Assembly: GCA_963682025.1 (NCBI GenBank)
Contig: OY821518.1
Span: 232,357,000 to 232,420,999 of the forward strand
Direction: 5' to 3'
Length of the DNA stretch: 64,000 nt
Source of the DNA: Cordilura impudica
Taxonomy: Eukaryota; Arthropoda; Insecta; Diptera; Scathophagidae
The position numbers and the translations under genes are program-made. The number at the start of each line of letters is the position of its first letter. Position 1 is the stretch's first letter. The notes below the pieces were generated by a model. That model worked only from the letters and a program-made list of their open reading frames with translations, did no database searches and was not told the origin of the DNA. Of the stretch, positions 41,685 through 53,070 are shown piece after piece.

Positions 41685-44241
41685 TTATGATAGGTTAGGT
41701 TAGGTTGAAAGTGGCTGCTAAGCCAAAGGAAAAGCACACTTAGACTCTGGGATCCATTGTGATACCACGGGACGAATAGGTGTTCCCCTCAGTCCCCACC
41801 GTAGAACCAGTTTGAGCTCCTAATGAAGCCCCTGATATGTGAAATGTCCACATTTGAGAGATCAGAGAGATCGTGAAGACACGGCGATCCCAATGTTCTA
41901 AGCCTCGTTCTGGAGAGCGCCGGGCAATAGCAAAGGAAGTGCTCTATGCTCTCCACCTCCTCCACATCCATGCAGCTACGACAGAAGTCATTTGACGAGA
42001 CCCTGAGGCGTTCAGCGTGTCTCCCTATGAGGCAGTGCCCCGTGATAACAGCAACTACTGTTGAAATCTCCCTACGGGCGAGTGATAGTAGCGCGCTAGT
42101 GCGCTTATGATTTAGAGCCGGCCAGATCTGTCTCGTGATCCTGCACGTTGATCCATTAGCCCATCTGTTGTCGGTTATGCCGGCGGTGTGAAGCCAAAGT
42201 TCCAGCCTACAAGATTCCAGGGGTATACCAACACATTCCAAGTCCGCTGGAACCCGTAAGGTAGTGCCCTGTCTTGCCAACTCGTCAGCTTTTCAGTTTC
42301 CCGGTATATTCCTGTGCCCTGGGACCCAAATAAGTCTGATGTCGAACTGCTTGGCCATCTCATTTAAAGACGTGCGGCAGTTAAGGGTGGTTCTTGTTTT
42401 CAGGAACATTGATTCCAAGGATTTTACCGCGGCCTGACTATCAGAGTAGATGTTGACTGCGGTTGTAGACAGAATATTCCGACCCAACCAGTCAGCAACT
42501 TCCTTTATTGCCAGTACCTCTGCCTGATAAACACTGCAGTGGTCTGGCAATCTGCGAGCCAGATTTAGTACAAGCTCCTTTGAATAGACTCCGAAACCAA
42601 CTTGACCACGCAGTTTCGATCCGTCAGTATAGAAATTTATCGAACGCCTGCTACCTGGAACCCCCCCTGACCAGGACTCCCTGGTCGGTATCAGAGTTTG
42701 GTAGTGTTGTTCGAATATACTCCTCGGAGTGGTGTAATCCACGTTCAATGGTAAGTTCCTGCTATTCAGGATCACTTCATGGCCATAATTATGACCACGC
42801 CATTGTATTGTGCTTCTTAGTCGAATGGCCGATGAGGCCGCCGACTGCTTTCCTAATATGTCCAACGGTATTAGGTGTAAGAGGATGTTCAAGGCATCCG
42901 TAGGTGTGGTACGAAGGGCACCAGTAATACACATGGAAGCCATTCTCTGTACCGTTGCAAGAAGGTTGGTATTAGAGGTCTTCTCTAGTGCAGGCCAGCA
43001 GACGATGACGCCGTAAAGCAGTATTGGGCGAACCACCGCTATGTAGATCCAGTAAGCAATTTTTGGGCTGAAGCCCCACCGCTTACCAATGGCCTTTTTG
43101 CAGGAGTATAAAGCTATAGCCGCCTTCTTCACCCTTTCCTCCAAGTTCCGTCTGAAGTTCAGATTCCTGTCCAGGAATACTCCAAGAAACAGGGCTCCAT
43201 CAGAGAAGGCGATATCAGCACCGTAAAGAGGAATAGGGTTGAAGGTAGGTATCTTATACTTCCTCGTGAAAAGAACAAGTTCCGTTTTGGTCGGATTTAC
43301 CCCCAGACCGCAACTACTTGCCCAGCTAGATAGCATAGTGAGAGCCCTATGTAGAATATCTCTAAGTGTGGATAGAAACTTCCCATTTACGGCTATGGCC
43401 ACGTCATCAGCATAGGCGACCACGTTGCAGCCTTGTCTCTCCAATGAAAGTAGCATTGAGTTCAGCGCTAAGTTCCATAGAAGTGGTGACAGAACGCCTC
43501 CTTGTGGCGTTCCCTTTTCACGAATCGGGATATTATTCCCAATTTAGATGTTATCCGCCTATTGGCAAGCAGATTTCCAATCAATGAGATGATCACGGAA
43601 TTCACTCCTAGACTAGATAGTGCCGCTAATATCGAGTCCGGTGTGACATTGTTAAAAGCCCCTTCTATATCCAAAAAGACTGTCATGGTGTATTCTCCTA
43701 CCGAGAGCGATTTCTCGATGGTACTCACAAGCTCGTTTCGGTTGACCTTCCCTTGCTGTAAGCGTGTTGTCGCGTCGACAGCAGTTTAGGATCAATAACT
43801 CTTCGTAAGTAAGAATCTATCAAGCGCTCCATTGTCTTCAATAAGAACGATGATAGACTTATTGGTCTGAAGTCTTTTGGGACGGTGTGTGAACTTTTTC
43901 CAGCTTTTGGAATGAACACCACTCTCGTCTCCCTCCACTTCAGAGGTATATAAGCTAAGTTGATACAGCGAGTGAAAAGCCTACATAGCCAAGGGGAAAT
44001 GTAGTCCGACACGTGCTGCAATTCAGGTGGAATGATACCGTCAGGTCCTGGAGATTTTTTAAGGTTTGAAGCTTCCAATCGCCCAGTTCAGTGTTGGTAT
44101 GTTGACTATCTCCGAAGCAATATCCGTCGTACTAGCGTCTGAGTATCCTGAGCCCTGAAGCGACGTAGGGGAGTTGCCCGGAAAATGGGTATCCAGTAGC
44201 AGGCTAAGTGATTCCCCACTAGAGGTAGTCCACACACCCAA
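41685..44241 (-). mobile_element. I/LOA-type non-LTR retrotransposon with RNase H, 5'-truncated
   Basis: Minus-strand LINE. The 3' UTR ends with AACCTAACCTAACCTATCAT and an AAATAAACGAATTGAATTG-type tail (about 41662-41708). Coding pieces run from 41789 to 44241. The RNase H domain and the C-terminal Cys-rich segment point to the I/LOA group rather than Jockey or CR1 (family knowledge; exact clade not verified). Codon use is more GC-rich than in the neighbouring elements. Confidence 0.8.
41789..44241 (-). pseudogene. ORF2: reverse transcriptase, RNase H and Cys-rich C-terminus, frameshifted
   Basis: Order on the minus strand: 43725-44078 has KKSPGPDGIIPPELQ, WRETRVVFIPKAGK, DFRPISLSSFLLKTMERL and RQHAYSKGRSTETSL; 43468-43728 has FLDIEGAFNNVTPDSI. 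42293-43456 has the catalytic VAYADDVAIAVNG, GLGVNPTKTELVLF, LGVFLDRNLNF and RPILLYG, then RNase H motifs NFYTDGSKL, YQAEVLAIKEV, NIYSDSQAAVKSL and WVPGHRNIPGN. 41789-42280 has the C-terminal segment with CRSCMDVEEVESIEHFLCYCPAL. At least three frame changes separate the pieces, and the N-terminal endonuclease is not found. It is inactive, but all domain signatures are readable. Confidence 0.88.
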
Positions 44242-44470
44242 TGGATCTTTCAGATAACCTAATGTGTGAGGGGTAGAAGCCAGAATTTATAAATGTGATT
44301 TAAATAATGTAGAGAGTTTAGACATGCATGATCTTTTCTACTCAAATATAATAATTTTTTGATTAAATTAATTAGAAATAATTAACAGTTGAGATCTAGA
44401 GAAAAATGATATAAGAAAACTCTTTAAGAAAAAAAAAAAAAAAATGAAAATTTGTAAAGATAAAATAAAC
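44242..44470. other. AT-rich spacer with an A-run
   Basis: Includes a run of about 17 A near 44425. No element end can be fixed here. The 3' end of the following LINE is somewhere between 44470 and 44600. Confidence 0.4.
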
Positions 44471-46601
44471 TTAAAAATAAACTAGTCTAAAGGTGCTACC
44501 ATGATATTACTGATATGCTGATATTGTGATATTTGACATCTTTGGTCGAAATGAAGTTTAAGCCGTTGTATCTTCACGTCCACCATTTCGATGCTGCTTT
44601 TATTATGCAATCTTCAAGTAGAGAAATGTCATGGCAGGTCATACATCACTTTTAGTAACTTATTTTGAGCGATTTGTAAGTTTTTTATATGACATTTTGC
44701 TATGGTTGCCCAAACTGGAGCCCCGTAAAACATTATTGAATGAAATATGACCTTAAGCATAATAATTTTGTTTTCTCGACTAAGTTTGGATTTTTTATTG
44801 ATAAAAGGAAAAGTATTCTCTTGCCTATATTTATTTTATCGATGACATAAGCAACATGATCTTAAAAGTTAAGTTTTGAATCTAAGATAACACCTAAATG
44901 TTTAACCTTAGGCTCCCAAGAAATATTGCTTGTTTCAAAACGTAAAGAATGTTGAGGAATACATATAACAGTCTTTTCGTTTTCTTGTAAAATATATAGC
45001 TTGAGTTTTAGAGCTATTTATGACGATTTTGCATTTAGTGAAATAATTTCGAACAATAGTTAATGATGATTGAAGATTAATAATTATATCTTCCGCTAAG
45101 ACTCCCGAACATAGTAAGGCTCTATCGTCAGCAAATATAGACGTCGTACAGTGTTGAAAAACTGGAATATCCGATGTGTATATGTTGTAGAGAATGGGTG
45201 ATAAGCAGGAGCCCTGTGGGCAACCAGCTGCAGCACCAACTTTATTGGAGAAACATTTGCCAATATGAACTCTGTACTCACGATTTTTTAAAAAACTTTT
45301 TATTATTTTTATGAGAGGAGTGGGGAAGTTGAAATTTGTCATTTTTAAAAAAAGGGCATCATGCCAAACAGAATCAAATGCTGCTTTTACATCTAATAAC
45401 ACCATACCTGTTGATTTTCCGTTAATAAAATTTGATTTGACGTTTTTGATTCTAAGTAAAGCATGAGATGTGTTGAGGCCATTTCTAAATCCAAACAGTT
45501 GGTTTGGCAATATATTATTATCATCAATAAATGAGCATAGTTTATTTTTAATAACTTTTTCTAGCAACTTACTAACGGATGGTAGAAGGTTAATTGGGCG
45601 ATAAGACTGTGGAGAGTTGCTAGGCTTATTAGGTTTGGCGATAGGATAACCATAGCTTCTTTCCAACAGTTTGGAAAATAAGCGTTTTTTAAACACGAGT
45701 TAAGTATTGACGAAAGTAATTTTATACCATTATTAAGGGAGATTTTTAATGCACATATTATTAATTTTATCAATACCTGGTGCTTTTTTATTTTTTAGTG
45801 TTTTAATAATATTTTTTAAGTCAGGTTCTGCTATTTCAAGATCAGGGTAATCATTATAGGTGTCAGTTTCTAGATGCTGAATACAGTTGTTAACATCATG
45901 TATTGTTTCACAATCGCTCAAATTTACTGAGTATGAATTATTCATTTTGAATGTTTCAGCTAATATGTTGCATTTTTCTATACATGAAGCATATTGATTA
46001 CTGTTGCTTATTAACGTTGGTATTTGTTTTGATTTCTTCTTTATAACTTTTGTGATGTTCCAAAAGGGGGAACAACCTTTTTCTAGAGTTGCCAGATGAT
46101 TATTCCAAGACGAATTCCTAAATTTAATGATTTCGTATTGTATAAGTTGATTAAGATGTTTCATTTCAGTTTTATCAGCTAGGTTTCTATAACGAATCCA
46201 ATTTCTTCTGAAATAATTTCTGGACGTAATAAAATTTTGAATTTGTATTGGAAACGATTTATGGTAAAATGTTATTTCTTTGTTTTTTGGTACACTAACA
46301 TCTATGGCGATTTTAATAGCATTGTTTAAAGTTTTTATCATTTCGTCAATAATATTTGTTTCTGATGTCACATTAAAATTTAGATTTCGAAGAGAATCAT
46401 TTATGTTTTTTGTGTATCTTTTCCAGTTAGTTTTTGAATAAACCAGCTTAAAGTTTTCCTGGTTATTGAATCTGAAGTTCAGAGAAGTTTTAACGGGAAG
46501 ATGGTCCGAGCTTAAATTATTTAATACTACTGCTGCCGATAATATTTGCGGTGTGTTTGTTAAAAAATAATCAAGATTGGAAGGTTGACTTCTTGACGAC
46601 G
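44470..46601 (-). mobile_element. Jockey-type LINE, 3' portion (rest at 49683-51420)
   Basis: This portion and the minus-strand coding at 49683-51420 belong to one LINE interrupted by the Transib at 46602-49682. Removing the Transib and one CGACG copy joins ...PTHIPTS with SRSQPSNLDYFLTN in frame, the expected Jockey endonuclease sequence. A tail was not found. Confidence 0.85.
44600..46596 (-). pseudogene. Jockey-type ORF2: endonuclease end, linker and reverse transcriptase
   Basis: 45733-46596 encodes SRSQPSNLDYFLTN and LSSDHLPVKTSLNF (end of the endonuclease) and a long linker ending EPDLKNIIKTLKNKKAPGID. A frame change follows, then 44935-45696 encodes SYRPINLLPSVSKLLEKVI, LFGFRNGLNTSHALL, GMVLLDVKAAFDSVWHDAL, GCPQGSCLSPILYNIYTSDI, the catalytic SIFADDRALLCSG (FADD) and INSSKTQAIYFTR. 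The C-terminal part is degenerate to about 44600. A few frameshifts make it inactive. Confidence 0.85.
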
Positions 46602-46639
46602 CACAGTGGCGCCATTTGAGTTTTTTCGTTGCAAAAATC
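46602..46639 (+). repeat. Transib A left end: RSS-like terminal repeat
   Basis: Heptamer CACAGTG (46602-46608), 22-bp spacer (46609-46630), then GCAAAAATC (46631-46639). CACAGTG is the consensus heptamer of V(D)J recombination signals. Transib ends are described as heptamer, about 23-bp spacer and A-rich nonamer ending in ATC; the nonamer here matches AAAAAAATC at 7 of 9 positions. Confidence 0.85.
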
Positions 46640-46817
46640 ATATCTTTTGAACCGAATAACATAATTGGACAGTTTAAACAGGGTGTGATAGATAACTGTT
46701 CAGCCCATGAAATGAGCGTTTGGAAAGGGTGCTACGCTTTGTAGGGGCCTACTTATGGGTTATCAAATTTAAAATTTGTAGAAAAATCAATTTTATGGTA
46801 ACTAAAAAAAATTATTT

Positions 46818-48706
46818 TTACATTTTTAGATTGTTTTTATTTTTTTTCTTTAGGGTTTTATGTTTTAAATCATTACCCAACAAATTAAAAAAAATTACTT
46901 CTTTTTTAAATTTATTTTTTAAATTTTCTGTAAAATATTCATCACAATTCGTAAGAGAAGATATATCTAAAAAACTAATCATTTCTAAACTATAACTATT
47001 TTCTAACTCTATTCGTGACTTCACATGCCGCAGGGAAGAAATAAGTGGATCGGAAGATGCTGCCAACATGTTGAAGAGGTCCTCATTTTGCCTTACCCTT
47101 GATGCTTTGAATGTGTTCTGCAATCTATATTTTTTATAAAATTGGCAAAGACTCAATTATATCTTTGCCATGCGCCAATATTTTATGGACGGTCGGGGTC
47201 AACTTCTTCTGTGTATATATTTCTGCTGAAAGAGATGCAGTTTCCGATGCATATTCTCCATATATTGCAGAATTGACAATTTCTTTGCAGTTTAAAACAT
47301 TCAAGATCGTTCCCAATCTTTTCTCGATTTGATTGTCAATTCCAGTGATTCTAGTTACTGCCTCATCATTTTCAACAAATCTCCTAGAAGTGTTTCCATC
47401 GTTTGAGTTACCGTATCCGTGGTTGGGACAGTCTACTTTTAGTCCAACTTGTTTAAAAAAAGCATCCTGTATTTGCTTCTTTCTGATCTTTTCCTTATCC
47501 TTTATTGATGTATTTTCATCGAAGTTTTCCTCCTCTTGTGGTAGGGTATACGCCAGTTTTAGCACGAACTCCTTACACCTTATCCTTGCGTGCAATGGTG
47601 ACATTCCATATTCGTAATTCTCCTCGTTTGTAGAATCGTTTAAATTACAAAAGTTCTTCTGACTCTTTTTGCAAATCGGGCATGACAATATTGAGGTTGT
47701 TCCTGTCAGTTCGTTTACGACTTTTCCGTCAACCATGATCAGGTGGAATTCGTAATTGCATTCAATATATTTGCCTTCTCCAATTTGCAGCTTTGTAGGC
47801 TTAATCTTGCTTATTTGTTCTTCATTGTCCTTCACCGTGGTCCTTATGAGTTCTGCCGATTCCCTTGCAAACTGAAACATTATTGGTCGGCAATAATACA
47901 CTGATGACGGACGTGAATTTTTCCAGCGTAGGGAACATCAGATTTTAGCCGCAAAGGAACAACAGATGCCATAAACATATTTCCGTCTGATATTGTAGCG
48001 TCATCGGAAGATATCCTTTGCTTATAAACGCTTTGTCCGGATGATCCATCGCAGCCCCATTTGCTGATCAATATCAGTTTCTCAGGAAGAATTTTTACCT
48101 CATTTTCAGGAGGACTCTCCAACAACCGTAATATGCTTGTATCCTGGTAAAACGTCAGCCCCGTGTCTCATCAAGGATGCGCGTAGTATCTCATATTTTT
48201 CTTTGGAAAGTTGTAAGTCCATAAACAAGGCCAAGGCGTCTTCGGAACCATACTTTTTAATGTGTGCGTTTGTGGGCGTGGGAATGCTTTCATTAATCCT
48301 TTTTAATCGCAGTGGGCTTGCATCAGCAACAGAATTTGTAATCTGCGACCTAACTCTTTCACTATCCTTTGTATATTTAATAGACAGCGCGTCCGATAAA
48401 TGCTTCGTGGTCAAGTCGTTGGTGGCATCGGCAAGTTTCCTCTTTCTTGTGAAAATTGAACGCTCCTCAATACTTTTTTTTTGGCCTTCCTTTTGCTCCT
48501 CTAGTTGATGTGGTGGGTTTGTCTACTGCCAATATATCCAGGATGGTGTCTTCATTAAGTTGAAGTTCTGAATGGTTCGATTAGATTTCACCCATTTTGC
48601 CTTAATATTTGCATATATCAGATAAAAATTATTTTTTATAATTTCGCTTCTCTCAATATTTCCATATAAGCTATCAAATAAATAATTTTAAATTGTTTAA
48701 CGCCAT
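46818..48706 (-). pseudogene. Transib transposase (RAG1-core-like), copy A, lacks the catalytic Glu
   Basis: DDE-type recombinase cutting at CAC-ended repeats. Start MALNNL at 48706; pieces at 48106-48414, 47880-48125, 47134-47901 and 46818-47156. Visible: LSKEKYEILRASLMRHGADV; KWGCDGSSGQSVYKQ (first catalytic Asp, RAG1 D600 equivalent); LIMVDGKVVNELTG (second Asp, D708 equivalent) followed by the Cys pair LSCPICKKSQ; LTPTVHKILAHGKDII; ASSDPLISSLRHVKSR. A deletion of about 40 bp near 47140 removes the segment holding ARESLNK, whose Glu matches RAG1 E962. A second deletion of about 100 bp removes sequence between YKHI and PENEV. Residue equivalences are by motif, not alignment. Confidence 0.88.
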
Positions 48707-49640
48707 GGTTTCGATACTTGTTGCGCCAACTTTCAGTCGTAGACTAATCCAGGCATTATGCTTATTTTGCAATATATAGGCTTATGCTACCATGCCTAAA
48801 AATTTACCTGTTCCCTGCATACATATGGATTTAGGCTGAATTATGCATTTTTGGTATTATGCTCGTGTCTAAATAAGATTTGTGCCTACCTGGAGGGACC
48901 ATAAGTCAATATTGTTCTTGACCATTTGTATTCCAAAGTAATTTTTAAGTGAGGTGCGTACCTGCGAATTTCAATGAGTAGTTTTTTGTACATCCTGTGT
49001 CTGTAACAGAATATTGGGAGTAGACTTTGGCAGAGGCTCACAGGTAGACTACCGACTTAAAATGCAATTTTCAAACTATTAGATCAAACTACTGTCAGTC
49101 AAAACATGTAAGGGATACACGCCGTACAATTTCTGCAACCATGTCTTTTTAAACTTTTTTACCACTAGAAGCCAAACGGGCATGTGAGGGCAGATAAAAC
49201 CTTTTGAATTATGTAAAGAAATAGTCAGAGAACATGTTTTGCAAATATGGCAAATATAGAAAAATACAGATTTTTTTTATTTTCCGTCAAAGTTGAAAAA
49301 TAGTGAAAAAAAACAGATAGTTTTTAAATAGTGATTTACCAGGAGAAACACAAAGCAAACAGTTAATTTTTTTTTTATCATTATATATTTAATAAATACA
49401 TCAATCAAAACAAACAAAAAATAAGCGATTCGTTATCTATTTTTCGTGATATTACACCTGAAATCGCAACAAATTGGCTAAAAATTGTGTGTTTTTTTGA
49501 AAACCGAAAGTCGGTCAATTTTGAACGGTTATATCTTCTAAACTAAAAATGTGACATTATTAAGAGTAGCATATTTGAAATCGTTGAAAAGTTTCCTATA
49601 ACATGGGTTTATTCAAAACTTCGTCGGCGTACACGAAAAT
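48707..49640. other. Transib A 5' non-coding region
   Basis: Shared in inverted orientation with 53110-54017 of Transib B over its whole length, with scattered differences. No protein is recognised; frames here (and at 53181-53645) are incidental. A promoter for the transposase is expected here, but no core element can be singled out. Confidence 0.6.
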
Positions 49641-49643
49641 TTT

Positions 49644-49682
49644 GATTTTTGCAACCTCGTTTGCTCTACGGGCGCCACTGTG
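49644..49682 (-). repeat. Transib A right end: RSS-like terminal repeat
   Basis: Read on the minus strand: CACAGTG (49682-49676), 23-bp spacer (49675-49653), GCAAAAATC (49652-49644). Apart from CACAGTGGCGCC and the nonamer-like block, the spacer differs from that of the left end. Confidence 0.85.
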
Positions 49683-49689
49683 CGACGTT

Positions 49690-50241
49690 GGTATGTGTGT
49701 TGGCTCAGCTGGATATTTTATAAAAATATTACGAGTTGTTAGTTTTTGAAATAATATGTTGCCCCAGCAATTTCATCTGTTGCAACCCCATTCTTGATGC
49801 CTACAGTTAAGATCACCACCTAATATATACATTTTGCTGTTGTTTGTAAGCTTGTTTATGTCTGAAGCAAACTTAGTTTTTCTTGAATTGTCTCTGCCAG
49901 CAGTTCCACCGGGAAAGCAGCAAGAATATATATTAACGAAGCCATTATTTGCAATCAGTTTAATGCCAACATTTTCAATGAGCTGAGTATTTATTACCGG
50001 CAAAACTTGATGATTGCGATTTCTTCTTATAACAACAGCGACACCACCCGCCCCTTCAAACAACTCTGTCATATCGATAACAGTACAATGCATTATGTTT
50101 AATTGATATTTTTGAAGTTAACCATGTCTCAGTTAGCAAACAGACATGGATATTATTAGTGATTAAAAAATTTAAGAACTCTTCCTTTTTATTTCGAATA
50201 CCCCTGCCATTCCATGATATTATATTTAGCGATTCACTCAT
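49690..50241 (-). pseudogene. Jockey-type ORF2 endonuclease N-terminal half
   Basis: 50056-50241 encodes LNIISWNGRGIRNKKEEFLN and LLTETWLTSKISIK. After a frame change 49773-50093 encodes FEGAGGVAVVIRRNRNHQVL and MYILGGDLNCRHQEWGC (GGDLN is the GDFN-like block). After a further shift the sequence runs to the Transib junction with PTHIPTS. Confidence 0.82.
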
Positions 50242-50392
50242 ATAAAAATTTATATGCCAAACTAGTGATCACTTGAAATTGATCAGCTTTTGATTGACAG
50301 TTTTTTAATTTGTCTATAAGCTCCAAAGTTAGATTTTGAATTTCTTCTAATGAAAAGAGTTTGTTATTTTTTGGGCTATTATCGAAATTTTG

Positions 50393-51396
50393 TTAGTTCC
50401 AGTTTAAAGTGGGTTGCGCCGGTTCCTGGCGAAGTGAATTCGGAAAGCTTTGATTGTAGTTAGCTTGATGCTGCACTGGTCTGCGAGAGTTACTTTTTTG
50501 AGGAGAAAAACGTTTCTTAATTTGAATGTAATTTTGTCTGCTATTTTGTCCATTACAGTTGGCACATTTAATTGTTTCATCTGTACAAACTTCTGTCTTA
50601 TGTTGCCCTGCACACTTGGAACAGAAGGTTTTGACTTTGCATCGAGATGATCCATGGCCAAACATTTGGCAATTATAACATTGAGTGATTTTATTTTTAT
50701 GGGATCTTACATAATCCCAACTTCCTCTGATATAATCAATATTTGAAAAACTTTTTCTAAGTTCCTTTACTCGTTCGACGTTTAAAGTGAACAACATAAA
50801 TAATTCCTGCTTTATTAAACTGACCAGTTCTTTGAACTAATTTAACATCCTGACACTGAAGGCCTAGATCAGTCAGTTTGGCTTTCGGAGCTTTAGGGTC
50901 AATTTTATCTAAATAATAAGGCCTTATAAGGGCGCTGGTTTTTACTGGTGTAGGTAAAATATTCATATTTGTCATCTAAAATTGGGATGATTTTATCATA
51001 ATCTTCTTGGGTGTTAAAGAATAATTTCAATCCTATTGATATTTTTTTCAATGCATAACCAGTAATGTTATTGGTTTCACATAACTCTTTTATTTCTTCT
51101 AGTTTGCATTTTAGAAGAGTAATAGGAGGAACGACACTCTTGACAATTTTTTGAAGAACAATCTCTTTGGCATTTTCAATTTTCAATGTTTGCAAAGGTT
51201 GAAAGTAACTTGTTTTATTTACGGCACTACCGTTACTAATTTTTGCCTTCTTCATCACTTTATTTTGTGAGTTGTTAGAAGTCTCATTTTTACCAATTGT
51301 TCTCTTAATCTTGGAAGATTTTTTTTTTTTGATACTTTTTGTTGTTAATTTTTGTATATATTTATACGTTTGTTTATAACACAACCGACTGAACAT
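50393..51396 (-). pseudogene. Jockey-type ORF1 (Gag-like, CCHC zinc knuckles), frameshifted
   Basis: An RNA-binding, nucleic-acid-chaperone type ORF1. The N-terminal Lys/Ser-rich part and the ITGYALKKISIGLKLFFNTQ domain are at 50905-51396, a middle piece with IRPYYLDKIDPKAPKAKLTD is at 50757-50975, and the C-terminal part is at 50393-50797. The latter has CYNCQMFGHGSSRC (CX2CX4HX4C), CSKCAGQHKTEVC (CX2CX3HX4C) and a decayed third knuckle beginning CANCNGQN. Two frame changes. The order ORF1 then ORF2 endonuclease and RT fits the Jockey clade. Confidence 0.82.
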
Positions 51397-51479
51397 GCGA
51401 CAGAACGACGTGCATAGATCAAGATCACAACGTGAACTGATAAACTCTAAGTAATTTTTAAACCAACGAAGACAATTTC

Positions 51480-53070
51480 CCCTTATTTTGACTTAAGCAT
51501 TTCTTTATTAAATTCGCAAAGTTTCGAAGAAGCTTATTAATATTTTTTCCTTTTTGGAAACCATACTGACTGTCGTTTATTATCTTTTATTTTGTGAGTA
51601 ACTCAGTAAGTCTTCTGACAATAATTTCTTCTAGTACATTTTCAATGACTGATAGTTTGGCTATGGGTCTATAATTATTGTAATAACTTTTTGTGCCAGC
51701 TTTATAAATTGGTCGTATGAGAGACGTTTTAAGCATGTTTGGTATAATTGCATTGTCTATACTATTATTTACTAGGACAGTTATTACTGGAGTAATATAA
51801 CTAGCATTGTTTTTGAGATCTTTTTTTTCATATTACATAAATTTTTTTTATAGTAATTGTTTTTTGCTAAGTTTAGTTTTTTGTTTAAATTATTCCGAAA
51901 TTTTTTATATTCAACTTCATATTTTTTATTTTTTCGATTATTGAGTCATTTCTCATAAAGTTTATCCCGCGTATTACAATACCTTATTAAATCTTCATTT
52001 ATCCACGGATTATTTGTTTTTGTTTTATTTGATTTAGTTGACTTTTTTGACTCTTTATATATATCACCAAAAATATTATAAATGCTATTGAAAAGATCTT
52101 CTGTACTTAATTTTTGAGCAATTAAATCGTTCCACCTCACTTCTTTAATTTTTCGATTCACCTGAAAGTTATTTATTTGGGCACCCATATCGGTCGTGTT
52201 TTCTCTGCTCTGGTTAGGTTCTTTTTTTTCATGCATCGAATAAATAAGAGAGTAATGATCAGTTATACTTGTTTTCACTATAACAGCATATGTTTGTGTG
52301 TTTGGGTTGTTGTTGCGTACGTGTAAATGATCAATGCAAGTGCTTGTGCTTTTATTTGCATCTTCTCTTGTGCTCTCGTTAATACGACATTGTAACCCGT
52401 TTGACAATATCATTTCCAATTATTTTGTTGTTGTTATATTTTGTTTGAGTATATCTATATTAATATCTCGTATAACTATTACTTCTTGTTTTTTTTTCCT
52501 GTTGTTGAGTGTTTCATCGAGCTCTTTTATAAACTCATTTACATTTTCAGATGGGGGGGGCGATATATTGCAAGAAGTGATATGGTTTTTCGTTTGCACT
52601 TATTTCAACTAGTATTGATTCCAAAGAATTTTTGTTTACAGAGAGAGTTGTGTGTGTAATACTCTCTTTAATATAAAAAGCAATTCCTCCTTCTTTACCA
52701 GCTCTGTTTATAGAAAGAGAGTTGAAGCCGGCTATGTCTTGAAGATAAGTTTCGTCATTTGTAATGTTGGTTTCAACCAGAATTATAAAGTTCACATTGT
52801 TTATTGTGTTGTGTATACTTACCAAGAAAGGAGTGACATTTTTGCGGAGTGATCTGATGTTCATGTATATGATTGATACGGGATTACTTTCTGTCGATTT
52901 GAGTAAATTTGCAGAATTAAATTGTTAATGTTAAGAGTTCGATGTCAGCAGCATTTTTAATAGAGTTTGGGCTTGAATTTTCATTTCTTTTTGCATAAAT
53001 GTTGCCATTATGCACCCAGACGAATTTCCACTTCGATTCCTTTTGTTTTCGCTAGCCATAATAGTCGACG
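51480..53070 (-). mobile_element. Second LINE (unassigned clade), ORF2 portion
   Basis: Minus-strand endonuclease and RT start of a LINE different from the Jockey-type one. It is cut on its 3' side at about 51480 by the 5' end of that LINE and interrupted upstream at 53070 by Transib B. Probable ORF1 remains at 55918-56476. Confidence 0.7.
51490..52864 (-). pseudogene. LINE ORF2: endonuclease and RT N-terminal part, broken
   Basis: 52547-52864 encodes MNIRSLRKNVTPFLV, FIILVETNITNDETY and GKEGGIAFYIKESI. 51946-52419 encodes STCIDHLHVRNNN, TSITDHYSLIYSMHE and NPWINEDLIRYCNTRDKLYEK (end of the endonuclease and linker). A degenerate RT start at about 51490-51790 reads IPNMLKTSLIRPIYKAGTKS, YNNYRPIAKLSVIENVLEEI and similar. 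A gap of more than 100 bp between the endonuclease halves is out of frame. The catalytic YxDD region is missing. Confidence 0.75.

Larger units (their letters stand above)
46602..49682 (-). mobile_element. Transib DNA transposon, copy A (complete ends)
   Basis: 3,081 bp with terminal CACAGTGGCGCC inverted repeats, flanked on both sides by CGACG (46597-46601 and 49683-49687). A 5-bp GC-rich duplication and CAC-type ends are hallmarks of the Transib superfamily, the group from which RAG1 derives. The transposase is on the minus strand (46818-48706), followed by a long 5' non-coding part (48707-49640). It sits inside the endonuclease region of a Jockey-type LINE. Confidence 0.9.
49683..51420 (-). 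mobile_element. Jockey-type LINE, 5' portion
   Basis: Continuation of the LINE at 44470-46601 on the other side of Transib A. It holds the endonuclease N-terminal half and ORF1. Its 5' end (about 51420-51480) abuts the truncated RT of the second LINE, suggesting insertion into, or truncation against, that element. Confidence 0.8.

Noticed and set aside
42508..43016. Plus-strand frames over the LOA-like LINE (42508-42903, 42810-43016, 43366-43789)
   Set aside because: Antisense shadows of the RT/RNase H coding strand.
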